The notes under the pieces are model-generated. The model searched no databases. It saw only the letters and a program-made list of their open reading frames with translations, and was not told the origin of the DNA. From Azoarcus sp. TTM-91 (GTDB lineage Bacteria; Pseudomonadota; Gammaproteobacteria; Burkholderiales; Rhodocyclaceae), in assembly GCF_012911025.1 (NCBI RefSeq), contig NZ_WUEI01000013.1, positions 1-64,000 on the forward strand: a DNA stretch of 64,000 bases, read 5' to 3'. Shown piece after piece: positions 24,130-32,562 of the stretch (its first letter is position 1; every line of letters starts with the position of its first letter). A program made the translations under genes and the position numbers.

Positions 24130-25020
24130 ATGCAGCTGCAGCCCTGGTACCACTCCTGCTCCGCCGGCTTCACCCTGCGCGGTGAGCACTCTGTTCCCTC
24201 CGGCAAGCCGGTGCTCCACTTTGTGCACGGCAACGGCTACTGCAGCCGCACTTACCAGCCCATGCTCGAGTTGCTGGCGCCGGACTTCGACCTCTTCCTC
24301 AGCGATGTGCAGGGCCACGGCAACAGCGACCACGGCGGCCGCTTCCACGGCTGGAACCGCACCGCCGACCTCTGCCTGGAAGCCTGGCGCTCCAAAGCCG
24401 GCTTGTTCGGCGACGTGCCGGTCTACGCAGTTGGCCACAGTTTCGGCGCGGTGCTTACCGGCCTGATGCTGTCGCGTCACCCCAACCGCTGCAAACGCGC
24501 GGTGCTGCTGGACCCGGTGCTGTTCACCCCGGCCATGATCGGCCTGATGGCGCTATCGGACGTGGTCGGCCTCTATGCCCGCAACACCCTGGCCCAGCGC
24601 GCCCGCAAGCGCCGCGCCCACTGGCCGGACCGGGAAACCGCCTTCCGCGCCCTGCACGAGCGCGGCATGTTCAAGGGCTGGCGCGAGGAAGCGCTGTGGG
24701 CCTATGTGAACCATGCGCTGAAGGATGTGGAGGGCGGCGTCGAACTCAAGTGCAAGCCGGCTCGCGAAGCAGAGGTGTTCGGCTCCTATCCGCGCCGCTT
24801 GTGGGCCTCGCTGGAGCGGGTACACACCCCGACCCTGGTGCTGCGCGGCGACCGCAGCTACCCCTTCGCCGCCAAAGCCATCAGCCGCTGGGCTGCCCAG
24901 AATCCGTCCATCCAGGAGCAGGAAGTGCCCGGCGGCCACTGCTTCATGCAGGAAGACCCGGAGACCAGCGCCACGCTGATCCGCGATTTCCTGCTGCATG
25001 AACTGCGCGCCGCCGCCTGA
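24130..25020 (+). CDS. Alpha/beta hydrolase
   Basis: A 296-residue alpha/beta-fold hydrolase. The oxyanion-hole motif 'HGNGY' (about residue 34), nucleophile elbow 'GHSFG' (about residue 101), acid in 'LRGDRSY' and terminal 'GGHCFMQ' His form a complete triad. The substrate is unknown; the cytosolic location follows from the absence of a signal peptide. A separate promoter-like box precedes it, and a DJ-1/PfpI gene follows about 100 bp later. Confidence 0.85.
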   Translation: MQLQPWYHSCSAGFTLRGEHSVPSGKPVLHFVHGNGYCSRTYQPMLELLAPDFDLFLSDVQGHGNSDHGGRFHGWNRTADLCLEAWRSKAGLFGDVPVYAVGHSFGAVLTGLMLSRHPNRCKRAVLLDPVLFTPAMIGLMALSDVVGLYARNTLAQRARKRRAHWPDRETAFRALHERGMFKGWREEALWAYVNHALKDVEGGVELKCKPAREAEVFGSYPRRLWASLERVHTPTLVLRGDRSYPFAAKAISRWAAQNPSIQEQEVPGGHCFMQEDPETSATLIRDFLLHELRAAA

Positions 25021-25123
25021 TAGCCCGCGCCGGCTGTCGCAACCCGGTACTACCCGGCCTCTTCCGCCCTGCCGCAGACTTCGCCCACCGGCCCCGTCCG
25101 GGGCTGCCAGCGAGGAGACGATC

Positions 25124-25702
25124 ATGGCCAAGAAGATTTTGATGATCTGTGGCGACTACTGCGAAGACTACGAAACCATGGTGCCCTTCCAGACCCTGCT
25201 CGCGGTGGGCCACACCGTGCATGCGGTCTGCCCCGGCAAGAAATCGGGAGAGCACATCGCCACCGCCATCCACGACTTCGAGGGTGACCAGACCTACTCC
25301 GAGAAGCGTGGCCACAATTTCACCCTCAACGCCAGCTTCGCCGAGGTACGCGCGGAGGACTACGACGCGCTGGTCATCCCCGGCGGCCGCGGGCCGGAGT
25401 ACCTGCGGCTGAACGAGCAAGTGTTGGCCGCAGTGCGCCACTTCTTCAGCGCCAACAAGCCAGTGGCAGCCGTCTGCCATGGTGCCCAGCTGCTGGCCGG
25501 CGCCCGGGTGCTGGAAGGCCGGCGCTGCTCCGCCTATCCGGCCTGCCGGGCCGAGGTCGAATTGGCCGGCGGCAAGTACGCGGACATTCCGGTCGATCAG
25601 GCGGTCACCGACGGTAACCTGGTAAGCGCGCCCGCCTGGCCGGCTCACCCCGCCTGGCTGTCGCAGTTCCTCGCGCTGCTGGGCACCCGCATCAGCCACT
25701 GA
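25124..25702 (+). CDS. DJ-1/PfpI family protein
   Basis: A 192-residue protein with the flavodoxin-like DJ-1/PfpI fold. Seen: '[13 protein letters not shown]' (conserved Glu region), '[12 protein letters not shown]' and the nucleophile elbow '[13 protein letters not shown]' (Cys, followed by His). Members act as stress proteins, glyoxalase/deglycase-type enzymes or peptidases; which applies cannot be read here. GAGGAG lies seven bases before the ATG. Confidence 0.87.
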   Translation: MAKKILMICGDYCEDYETMVPFQTLLAVGHTVHAVCPGKKSGEHIATAIHDFEGDQTYSEKRGHNFTLNASFAEVRAEDYDALVIPGGRGPEYLRLNEQVLAAVRHFFSANKPVAAVCHGAQLLAGARVLEGRRCSAYPACRAEVELAGGKYADIPVDQAVTDGNLVSAPAWPAHPAWLSQFLALLGTRISH

Positions 25703-25777
25703 GGACGCGCGCTTCCCCCGCCGCCCATGGCACCACCGGGGCTGCGGCCGCGGGATGCATACGCCGGCGGGCACGCC

Positions 25778-25783
25778 TAGAAT
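25778..25783 (+). promoter_or_regulatory. Candidate -10 box (TAGAAT) for the RHH gene
   Basis: CCTAGAATGCGGC, 32 bp before the ATG. Same core as at 2994, 26368 and 53397. Confidence 0.45.
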
Positions 25784-25815
25784 GCGGCATCGCCCGCCGC
25801 CGTCCGGAGCCTGTC

Positions 25816-26199
25816 ATGTGCCAGCTGTTCACCGGTGCCCGCCCCCAGCTCTACGCCTCCCGCGTCCGCTCCATCCGCCTCGGCGGCGTCGCCACCAGCA
25901 TACGGCTGGAGAACATCTACTGGCAGGCGCTGGAGGAGATAGGCGCCCGCGATGGCCTCACCGTGCCACGGCTGGTCTCCCGCCTGCACGAGGAACTGGC
26001 CGCCGCCGGCACGCTGGGCGACCGCGCCAACTTCACCTCCTTTTTACGGGTGAGCTGCACCCGCTATCTGCAACTGCAGGTCGCGGGACTGGTTCCGAGC
26101 GATTGCTCGGTGCCGATACGTGATCTGGACAGCCGCAGCATCCTCGCCGCAGAACGCGCCGCGGCCGAGCGCGCCGAAAAGCGGGCTCTGGCGGCTTAA
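25816..26199 (+). CDS. Ribbon-helix-helix domain protein
   Basis: A 127-residue protein with an RHH_4-type domain. The beta strand 'VRSIRLGGVATSIRLENIYW' is followed by two helices and the motif 'FTSFLRVSCTRYL', which is characteristic of that family. It is probably a small DNA-binding regulator. The Ala/Arg-rich C-terminal helix is basic. Targets are unknown. The Mn2+ riboswitch region follows. Confidence 0.8.
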   Translation: MCQLFTGARPQLYASRVRSIRLGGVATSIRLENIYWQALEEIGARDGLTVPRLVSRLHEELAAAGTLGDRANFTSFLRVSCTRYLQLQVAGLVPSDCSVPIRDLDSRSILAAERAAAERAEKRALAA

Positions 26200-26344
26200 T
26201 ACCTTCTTCATAGTGCTCCCCCGACTCGGCCGCCCCGCAAGGCACGGAGAGGCACGCCCCTGCTCGATCGGGAAAAGCGCCCGCCGGTCAGTCAGCTCGC
26301 CGCCCCACCTGCCACCTGCAGCGAAAGCGATATCGCAGGCGCGG

Positions 26345-26373
26345 TTGCCGAAGTGCGCGCGGCTCGCTAGAAT
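26345..26373 (+). promoter_or_regulatory. Promoter of the riboswitch-TMEM165 gene
   Basis: TTGCCG (26345-26350), 17-bp spacer, TAGAAT (26368-26373). This is the best-formed sigma-70 promoter in the window. Predicted start near 26380, immediately before the riboswitch aptamer. Confidence 0.75.
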
Positions 26374-26380
26374 TCGCGCC

Positions 26381-26547
26381 GTCATTGGGGAGTAGCCGCC
26401 CTCCGGATGGAGAGGGGATCGCGTCAACAGACTTGCCTTCCAGGCATGGCGCGATCGGTTCCCGAGCTTGGCGAGACCTTTGACTGCGCAGCCTCCGCAT
26501 TGGGCCGGGGAAGCCGTGCAGTCATCGGTGTTCGTTCCGGCCCAGGG
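26381..26547 (+). promoter_or_regulatory. Mn2+ riboswitch (yybP-ykoY class)
   Basis: Conserved aptamer segments are present in order: 'GGGGAGTAGCC' (26387-26397), 'GTCAACAGACTT' (about 26424-26435) and 'GAGACCTTTGAC' (26473-26484), the consensus of the yybP-ykoY Mn2+-sensing motif. Terminal GTCA (26381-26384) can pair with TGAC (26481-26484). The same TGACTGC can instead pair with GCAGTCA (26518-26524), and GGGCCGG (26502-26508) with CCGGCCC (26537-26543) just before the ribosome binding site. This suggests ligand-controlled access to the start region. Mn2+ should raise expression of the exporter downstream. Confidence 0.92.
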
Positions 26548-26553
26548 AAACTC

Positions 26554-27141
26554 ATGGAAGCGCTCCTGATCTCCACCGGCATCGTCGCCCTGGCCGAAAT
26601 CGGCGACAAGACCCAACTCCTCTCGCTGTTCCTCGCCGCCCGTTTCAAGCGGCCGCTTCCTATCATCCTCGGCATCTTCGTCGCCACGTTGGTGAATCAC
26701 GCACTGGCTGGCGCAGTCGGCGCTTGGCTGTCCGCCCGCCTGGGGCCGGATGTGATGCGCTGGATACTCGGCATCTCCTTCATCGCCATGGCGGTGTGGA
26801 TGCTGATCCCGGACAAACTCGACGAGGACGAAACCAAGCGTGCCGCCCCGCGCTTCGGCATCTTCGGCGCCACCCTGATCGCCTTCTTCCTCGCCGAGAT
26901 GGGCGACAAGACCCAGTTCGCCACCGTGGCGCTGGCCGCGCGCTTCGACTCGCTGGCCGCCGTCGTCGTGGGCACCACCCTGGGCATGATGATCGCCAAC
27001 GTTCCCGCGGTGCTGCTGGGAGATGCCGCCGCCAAGCGGCTGCCGACCCGTCTCGTCCACGCGGTGGCCGCGCTGATCTTCGCCTGTCTGGGCATCGCCG
27101 CACTGTGGGGCGCGGTACCGGACGTGCTGACCGGCCAGTGA
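26554..27141 (+). CDS. TMEM165/GDT1 (UPF0016) family Mn2+ exporter
   Basis: A 195-residue inner-membrane protein with six helices in two homologous halves. Each has the family motif E-x-G-D-K-T ('LAEIGDKTQL' and 'LAEMGDKTQF'). Bacterial members such as Vibrio MneA export manganese. The Mn2+ riboswitch directly upstream makes Mn2+ efflux the most likely role. Start at ATG 26554, after the riboswitch; the longer open frame upstream runs through the aptamer and is not coding. Converges on acpH. Confidence 0.9.
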   Translation: MEALLISTGIVALAEIGDKTQLLSLFLAARFKRPLPIILGIFVATLVNHALAGAVGAWLSARLGPDVMRWILGISFIAMAVWMLIPDKLDEDETKRAAPRFGIFGATLIAFFLAEMGDKTQFATVALAARFDSLAAVVVGTTLGMMIANVPAVLLGDAAAKRLPTRLVHAVAALIFACLGIAALWGAVPDVLTGQ

Positions 27142-27168
27142 AGCGCTGAACAGCGCGGCGGACGGCCT

Positions 27169-27771
27169 TCAGCGGGCGGTCCGCAGCCCGGCGGTGAAAA
27201 CCGCCGCGTCGGCGAGGAAGGCGAGGCAGTCCGCCTCGAAGCCGGCATAGTGGGCCAGCAGCTCTTCGCCAGCGCCGGCCAGCGGATTAGGCTGGCGCAG
27301 GCGGTGCTCCGCCATGCCGTCCAGCGCGCGGGCGATGCGGGCCGGCTGGCGGTAGGCGCTGAACCAGTCCTCCGCCACCATGTGCCGCAGCATGCCGAAG
27401 AACACCGGCGGCAGCGGCAGACCGGCGGTCTGCTCGTTCAGCAGCCGATAGCTGTCTGCGGCGAACGCCTCCAGGGGCTGAGCGCTGAAGGAGGGCCAGC
27501 GCAATGCCAGGAAATGGTCGTAGAACATGTCGACCATGATGCCGGCCACCCGACGCCGCGCCGGGCTGACGCGCTCCCGGCTACGACGAAAGGCCGGATG
27601 GGCATCGGCGTAGCTGTCTATGCGCCGGTGCAGGGCTACGCCGGCGAGCAACTCGGCGGAGTAACCCGCCGGCGGCGGATCCAGCCGGCCCTTGACGAAA
27701 TCCCCTATCACCCCGCCCACCCGGTCCGCATCCGCTGGACCGGCCAGGTAAGCATGAGCAAGGAAATTCAC
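27169..27771 (-). CDS. acpH: ACP phosphodiesterase (AcpH)
   Basis: A 200-residue protein of the DUF479/AcpH family, which removes the 4'-phosphopantetheine from acyl carrier protein. The HD-like fold shows 'MNFLAHAYL', 'VIGDFVKGRL', 'LHRRIDSYADAHP' and 'MVDMFYDHFLA'. It starts with GTG; AAGGGG lies nine bases upstream, just after the yaeQ stop (16-bp gap), so it is probably co-transcribed with yaeQ. Confidence 0.88.
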   Translation of the reverse strand: MNFLAHAYLAGPADADRVGGVIGDFVKGRLDPPPAGYSAELLAGVALHRRIDSYADAHPAFRRSRERVSPARRRVAGIMVDMFYDHFLALRWPSFSAQPLEAFAADSYRLLNEQTAGLPLPPVFFGMLRHMVAEDWFSAYRQPARIARALDGMAEHRLRQPNPLAGAGEELLAHYAGFEADCLAFLADAAVFTAGLRTAR

Positions 27772-27787
27772 GCCTGCGCCCCTTCGC

Positions 27788-28333
27788 TCAGGCCACAGGC
27801 GCCATCAGGATCTCGGGATGGACTTCCACCGTTTCCCGGCCATCGGTGACCAGCACCGCGCCATCCTGGATGGTGAATTGCAGGCGCATGCTGCGTTCGG
27901 TGAGGCGGGTCAGTGCCGGCGCCGTCTCCGGCGCCAGGTTGTAGACGCGCAGGTTGTCCTGGCGCGCCAGTTTGCTGCGCACGCCGTTCCACCAGATGTC
28001 GGCCGCCCGGCCGTAGCTCAGCACCACCACCTCGTCGGCGCGGCCGCAGGCCTTGCGTATCCATTTCTCGTCCCGCTGGCCGACGTCTATCCAGCATTCG
28101 ACGGCGCCGGTGAGATCCTTGCGCCACAGGTCGGGCTCGTCGTCGACGCAAAGCCCTTTGCCAAAGGCGAGGGCCGGATCGGCGAACAGGGCAAAAGCCA
28201 GCAACCGCACCATCATCCGCTCGTCAGTCTCGGAGGGGTGGCGGGCCAGGGTGAGTGAGTAGTCGGCGTAGTGATTGCGATCCATGTCCGCAATCTGCAT
28301 GTCCGCCTTGAAAATGGTTGCCTTGAGGGCCAT
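27788..28333 (-). CDS. yaeQ: YaeQ family protein
   Basis: A 181-residue protein matching YaeQ in length and blocks: 'MALKATIFKADMQIADMDRN' start, 'RHPSETDERMMVRLLAFALFA', 'DEPDLW' and 'WIDVGQRDEKWIRKA'. The fold is related to PD-(D/E)XK nucleases, with D..D/E..K residues in the last two blocks, but the function is not established. A TAGAAT -10 is found 39 bp upstream on the minus strand. Confidence 0.92.
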   Translation of the reverse strand: MALKATIFKADMQIADMDRNHYADYSLTLARHPSETDERMMVRLLAFALFADPALAFGKGLCVDDEPDLWRKDLTGAVECWIDVGQRDEKWIRKACGRADEVVVLSYGRAADIWWNGVRSKLARQDNLRVYNLAPETAPALTRLTERSMRLQFTIQDGAVLVTDGRETVEVHPEILMAPVA

Positions 28334-28371
28334 GGGACGTCCGCGGGCCGCAAGGGCCGGAAAAGGCGTTG

Positions 28372-28377
28372 ATTCTA
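28372..28377 (-). promoter_or_regulatory. Candidate -10 box (TAGAAT) for yaeQ-acpH
   Basis: Minus strand GCGTAGAATCAACG. No good -35. Confidence 0.4.
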
Positions 28378-28407
28378 CGCCAGCGGCCGGCCAGGGCCGC
28401 GCCCGTT

Positions 28408-29157
28408 TCAGTGTGGCCGGCGCGACTGCTGCCAGGCTACCGCGGCACGGCCTGCATGGGCCATGACGGCATCGCGCACATCCGCCGGCAGCTCACGCGA
28501 CAGAGCGGCGAACAAGGCCTGGGTAGCCTCCTGGCCAATGCCGTCACTGGCCAGCCCATCGGCCAGGCAGCGGATCTGGATGTGGGCCAGCGCATCCGCC
28601 ACCAGCCGCCAACCAACCGCCGGCATGGCCCGCGTCAATCCGAGCAGCAGGCCGCCCAGGCTGGCGGTGAGGCGCATGGCTTCGTCGCGCTCCTCGGCGG
28701 CGATCGCCGAGTGCCACAGCGCCAGATGGATGCCGCGGCGCAGTTCGACCTTGAAGTCGATGCCATTGCCCTCCTCCCTCGCCAGCGCGTCGTACTGCCG
28801 CAGGAAGCGCGCCTCCTCCTCCGGCGGCAAGGCAGTGCGCAGATCGCCGATGAGTCTTGACAGGCCCGGGATCGCAGCGAGGCCGAAGGCTTCGGTCCAG
28901 GCCAGGCCCCACTGGTCCATGCCCGAAAGCAGCATAGCCAGCCGCAGCGCCCGGCCGTCCTCGCCGTCACCAGCGCGGGCCCAGTTACCCAGCGCGCTAG
29001 CGAGGTCCCCCTCTCCGCCCTCCTCCTCCCCCACGCTGTGGCGGAAACAGCGGCCAAAGGCGTCCTGAGCCATGTGGGCGGCCTGCCGCTGGGCGTCGGC
29101 GCCGGCAAGGTGGGCGAGATGGTCTTCGGGAAGCGGAGTATTGACGGCGGTATTCAT
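28408..29157 (-). CDS. Uncharacterised 249-residue helical protein
   Basis: No family is recognised. The protein is predicted to be largely alpha-helical, soluble and acidic in the first half, with one Trp/Leu-rich stretch ('LLSGMDQWGLAWTEAFGL') and a conserved-looking 'DFKVELRRGIHLALWHSAIA'. Codon use and the long open frame fit a real gene. The start was placed at ATG 29157; in-frame Met codons upstream would add up to 39 residues of low-complexity sequence. It lies between yaeQ (same strand, 74 bp) and a divergent diguanylate cyclase. Confidence 0.6.
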   Translation of the reverse strand: MNTAVNTPLPEDHLAHLAGADAQRQAAHMAQDAFGRCFRHSVGEEEGGEGDLASALGNWARAGDGEDGRALRLAMLLSGMDQWGLAWTEAFGLAAIPGLSRLIGDLRTALPPEEEARFLRQYDALAREEGNGIDFKVELRRGIHLALWHSAIAAEERDEAMRLTASLGGLLLGLTRAMPAVGWRLVADALAHIQIRCLADGLASDGIGQEATQALFAALSRELPADVRDAVMAHAGRAAVAWQQSRRPH

Positions 29158-29303
29158 CCGGCACGGGAGGATGGGGGAAAGGGGCGCCATTGTGCCGCCC
29201 GCCGTCCGCGAATGGCAAACCGCGCCATTGCCCGCCGCGGGCAATCCATCCAGACAGCATGTCATTCCACTCATTCAGAATGACGTGCCCCCTCGGAGTC
29301 CTC

Positions 29304-30875
29304 ATGCCCACGTATGCCGCAACCTCCGCCCAGCTGGGCATCGGCCCTTCCCGCCTCGTCCCCAGTCTCTGCGTACTCGGCATGCTCGCCGTCATCTTCG
29401 CCGCCATGGTCACCTGGCTGCTCTATCTCGGCGATCTCCGCCGCCAGGAAGAAGAACTCGCCCAGGCAGCGATACGCGCCGCCACCGTCCTCGACCACAA
29501 CCTGACGCTGCGCGCCTATAGCCTGAGCGCGATGCGCCTCACCGCCGAGCAGTACCTGGATGGGCACGCCCAGCTGACGGTGAATCCGGCCAGCGCGCTT
29601 TCCAGCACGTCTGGCGGCTATCTGCTGGCGGAGCTGTCCGGCTACCGCGGCGAAGAGCTCGGCCACCTTGCCGGGCGGGGCGCCGCCCCTGGGGCGCAAT
29701 CTGCCGCCGCGCGGGAGATGGCGATGGCGCTGGCGCTGACGCCTCTTTTCCGTACCGTGATCCGCCGGGACTCGGACACCTTGCGGGTCAGCTACACCTC
29801 CGGGCGGAACTTCTCCTATGTCCTGCCGGTGTCCGAAGCGCGGCCACCGGATCTGGAACGCACCCGCCGGTATTACGAAACCGCCGAGGCATCTGGCCAG
29901 TCGGTGTTCTGGACCCTACCGCACCAGGACGAAGACAGCCGCGGCCTCGTCGTCGGCGTCGGTACGCCGGTGCGCGACGGCGGGCGCGTGGTCGGCGCGG
30001 TAGTGGCCGACCTCGCCATTTCCAGGTTGATCCACCTGCTGGACGACCACGACCTCAAGGGCGCCAAGCTGCTGCTGACGACCGAGGACGGCATTTACCT
30101 CGCCGGCGATCCCGCGCACCTGCAACTGCTTGGCGGAAACGGAGCGGCAAGCAGGCAGGTGGAGGGTGAATTCCTGCTCCTTCGGCAAAAGCTGGACGCA
30201 GCGCCGTGGACCCTGCAGTTGGTGGCGCCGAGGCAACAGCTGCGGCGCAACGCCATCCGCCAGGCCCTGCCCTTTGCCTTGGTCACCGTCCTGCTGTGCG
30301 GCAGCGTGGTGCTGCTGGTGTGCCTGGCCCACATGCTGCGCAAGATCGCCACCCTGTCCATCCGCGACGGACTTACCGGGCTGCACAATCGCCGCTTCTT
30401 CGACGCCGTGGCTGCTCCGGCGCTACGGCGGGCACATCGCGACGGCAAGCACTTTGGCCTAATCCTGTTCGATGTGGATCACTTCAAGCGCTTCAACGAC
30501 AACCATGGCCACCAGGCCGGAGACACCGCCCTCAACATCGTCGCCACCAGCGTGGCCCGGCGGCTACGCCGAGGCGCGGATCTGGCCTATCGCGTCGGCG
30601 GTGAGGAGTTTGCGGTTACCTGCGAGGCCGCGAGCGGTCCGGCCATCGAACATCTGGCGCAAGAGTTGCGCGAAGCGGTGGCCGCTGCCGCCCATGCCTT
30701 CCCGGAGAGCGAGTTCGGCCATCTCACCGTATCGGTGGGCGTCGCCATCGCACCGCCCGGCGAGGAAACCGACATCGAAGCGCTGTACCGCCGTGCCGAC
30801 GCCGCCCTTTATCGCGCCAAGGCCAATGGCCGCAACACCATTGAATGCTGTCCGGCCGAAACGGCCGAAGCTTGA
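29304..30875 (+). CDS. Membrane-bound diguanylate cyclase with periplasmic sensor domain
   Basis: A 523-residue signalling protein: helix about 21-45, a periplasmic Cache-like sensor region of about 290 residues, a second helix about 340-365, then a GGDEF domain. The active site is 'YRVGGEEFAV' (GGEEF). An inhibitory I-site RxxD is present five residues before it ('RGAD'), so product inhibition is expected. It makes cyclic di-GMP. GGAG lies before the chosen ATG; an in-frame ATG at 29280 is possible. No EAL domain. Confidence 0.9.
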   Translation: MPTYAATSAQLGIGPSRLVPSLCVLGMLAVIFAAMVTWLLYLGDLRRQEEELAQAAIRAATVLDHNLTLRAYSLSAMRLTAEQYLDGHAQLTVNPASALSSTSGGYLLAELSGYRGEELGHLAGRGAAPGAQSAAAREMAMALALTPLFRTVIRRDSDTLRVSYTSGRNFSYVLPVSEARPPDLERTRRYYETAEASGQSVFWTLPHQDEDSRGLVVGVGTPVRDGGRVVGAVVADLAISRLIHLLDDHDLKGAKLLLTTEDGIYLAGDPAHLQLLGGNGAASRQVEGEFLLLRQKLDAAPWTLQLVAPRQQLRRNAIRQALPFALVTVLLCGSVVLLVCLAHMLRKIATLSIRDGLTGLHNRRFFDAVAAPALRRAHRDGKHFGLILFDVDHFKRFNDNHGHQAGDTALNIVATSVARRLRRGADLAYRVGGEEFAVTCEAASGPAIEHLAQELREAVAAAAHAFPESEFGHLTVSVGVAIAPPGEETDIEALYRRADAALYRAKANGRNTIECCPAETAEA

Positions 30876-31048
30876 GCGCCGGCCGCGCCAGGCATCGCAT
30901 CCAACCTTCCGGGCCAGGAACAAGCGCTGCCGGCCGCGGGATGGCGAGGCCGGCAGTTGCGCCTGTCCTCGTGCAAGCTCACTCGAGCAAAACCGGCAGG
31001 GAAGCCAGGCATTCCCTAAGCCCACCTTGCGCCAGCAGGCGGAGCCGC

Positions 31049-31546
31049 TCAGCCCCAGTCCAGTCCGGAGCGGGGGCGCGCTACGGGCGGCACGCCGTTG
31101 CGGAAACCGTTGAGCATGCGTCTCAGGGCCTCGGCATCTTCCTCGATGAAGCCGCGTTTGAAGTCGGTGAGCACCAACCGGGAACGGGTAAGCCAGTTGC
31201 CCGGGGCATCGTCCAGCGCACACCAGGGCGCGCTATCCACATCCGCCTCATGCTGCGACAGCCAGGCCATCGCCTCGCGCTCGCGCATGCCGTGCAGGTC
31301 GGCGCCCTTCTTCGGCAGGATGTGCGGCGTGGCGCCGGCGATGCGCGGCCGGATGTCCTCCGAGAAGCGCAGCACCAGCTTGGACAGGGAGAACAGCATC
31401 CGCCAGTCGGAGGCGATCACCACCCGCGCTTCATCGAATTCCCGCAACACCGACTCGATGAGCGGCAGGCAGCGGAAGTCCTCGACCTCTCCCCAGGGGT
31501 GGGTCACGCCATCGAAGTCCATGAATATGTACGAGCTACGGGTCAT
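31049..31546 (-). CDS. Stand-alone HAD-fold protein (SAK-type HAD domain)
   Basis: A 165-residue protein with HAD phosphatase signatures: motif I 'IFMDFDGVTHP' (two Asp), motif II 'VIASDWR' and an acidic motif III-like 'CALDDAPGN'. It resembles the 'HAD domain in Swiss Army Knife RNA repair proteins' family, which usually occurs within larger proteins or as small single-domain genes. The substrate is unknown. 173 bp of non-coding sequence separates it from the cyclase stop. Confidence 0.78.
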   Translation of the reverse strand: MTRSSYIFMDFDGVTHPWGEVEDFRCLPLIESVLREFDEARVVIASDWRMLFSLSKLVLRFSEDIRPRIAGATPHILPKKGADLHGMREREAMAWLSQHEADVDSAPWCALDDAPGNWLTRSRLVLTDFKRGFIEEDAEALRRMLNGFRNGVPPVARPRSGLDWG

Positions 31547-31771
31547 CGGCTGTTCTCTGCTGCGGGAACAAGGGCTGTCCGCCGCGGTTCAATGATGTTG
31601 CGATGCGGAATATACTTCAAAGCCTGCCGCCCGAAGCGCTCCAGCGACCGCATTCAGGGATGGTCAGTTATCCGCAAGCCTGGCATGGTCAAATACGCCG
31701 GCATCGTTCTGCAGCCAACGGCCATTCAAAGCCACTTCATCCCACTCCCTATCGCACTCGGAGGATTGTCC

Positions 31772-32551
31772 ATGGCCCCCATCATCAACCTCGAAGGCAA
31801 GGTCGGCCTGATTACCGGCATCGCCAACGAAAAGTCGATCTCCACCGGCGTGGCCGAAGCGTGCGCGCAAGCCGGTGCCACCCTGATCGTCACCTACCAG
31901 AACGAGAAGACCCGCGCTTTCATCGAGCCTGTGGTCCACCGCCTCGGCATCAAGGACGTGTTCCTGCTGGACGTCACCCAGCCCGAGACCATGGACACTG
32001 CCTTCGCCGAGATCGAGGCGCGCTATGGCAAGCTGGATTTCGCCCTGCACAGCATGGCCTTCGCCAAGCGCGACGACCTGCACGGCCGGGTAGTGGATAC
32101 CTCGCCGGATGGCTTCGCGCTGGCAATGGATGTCTCCACCCACTCCTTCATCCGCCTCGCCCGCAAGGCCGAACCGCTGCTGGAGAAGGCCGGCGGCGGG
32201 GCGCTGGTGACCATGACCTACCTCGGCTCGGAGAAGGTCATCCCCAACTACGGCGTGATGGGCCTGTGCAAGGCCGCGCTGGAGGCCGCCACCCGCTACC
32301 TGGCTGCTGAGCTGGGCGCCAAGAACATCCGTGTCAATGCCGTCTCCCCCGGCCCGCTGATGACCCGTGCCGCCTCCGGCATCGCCGGCTTCGATGGCCT
32401 GATGGCCGCCGCGGTGGAACGCTCGCCCATGCACCGCCTGGTGACGCCGGAAGACATCGGCGCGCTCACCGCCTTCCTCGTCTCCGATGCCGGCAAGCTG
32501 GTTTCCGGCGGCGTGCATTTCGTGGATGCCGGCTACAACATCATGGGTTGA
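31772..32551 (+). CDS. fabI: Enoyl-[acyl-carrier-protein] reductase FabI
   Basis: A 259-residue NADH-dependent short-chain reductase that performs the last step of fatty-acid elongation. It has the FabI-type modified glycine motif 'GIANEKSIS', 'SMAFAKRDDL', and catalytic Tyr150, Tyr160 and Lys167 (Y-x6-K in 'NYGVMGLCK'). GGAGG lies eight bases before ATG 31772; the frame extends upstream without similarity. A small kinase-like gene starts 11 bp after its stop. Confidence 0.95.
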   Translation: MAPIINLEGKVGLITGIANEKSISTGVAEACAQAGATLIVTYQNEKTRAFIEPVVHRLGIKDVFLLDVTQPETMDTAFAEIEARYGKLDFALHSMAFAKRDDLHGRVVDTSPDGFALAMDVSTHSFIRLARKAEPLLEKAGGGALVTMTYLGSEKVIPNYGVMGLCKAALEAATRYLAAELGAKNIRVNAVSPGPLMTRAASGIAGFDGLMAAAVERSPMHRLVTPEDIGALTAFLVSDAGKLVSGGVHFVDAGYNIMG

Positions 32552-32562
32552 GGCCGCCTGAG

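Noticed and set aside
26407-26553. N-terminal extension of the TMEM165 protein from 26407
   Set aside because: That reading frame runs through the Mn2+ riboswitch aptamer; the family starts at the ATG at 26554.
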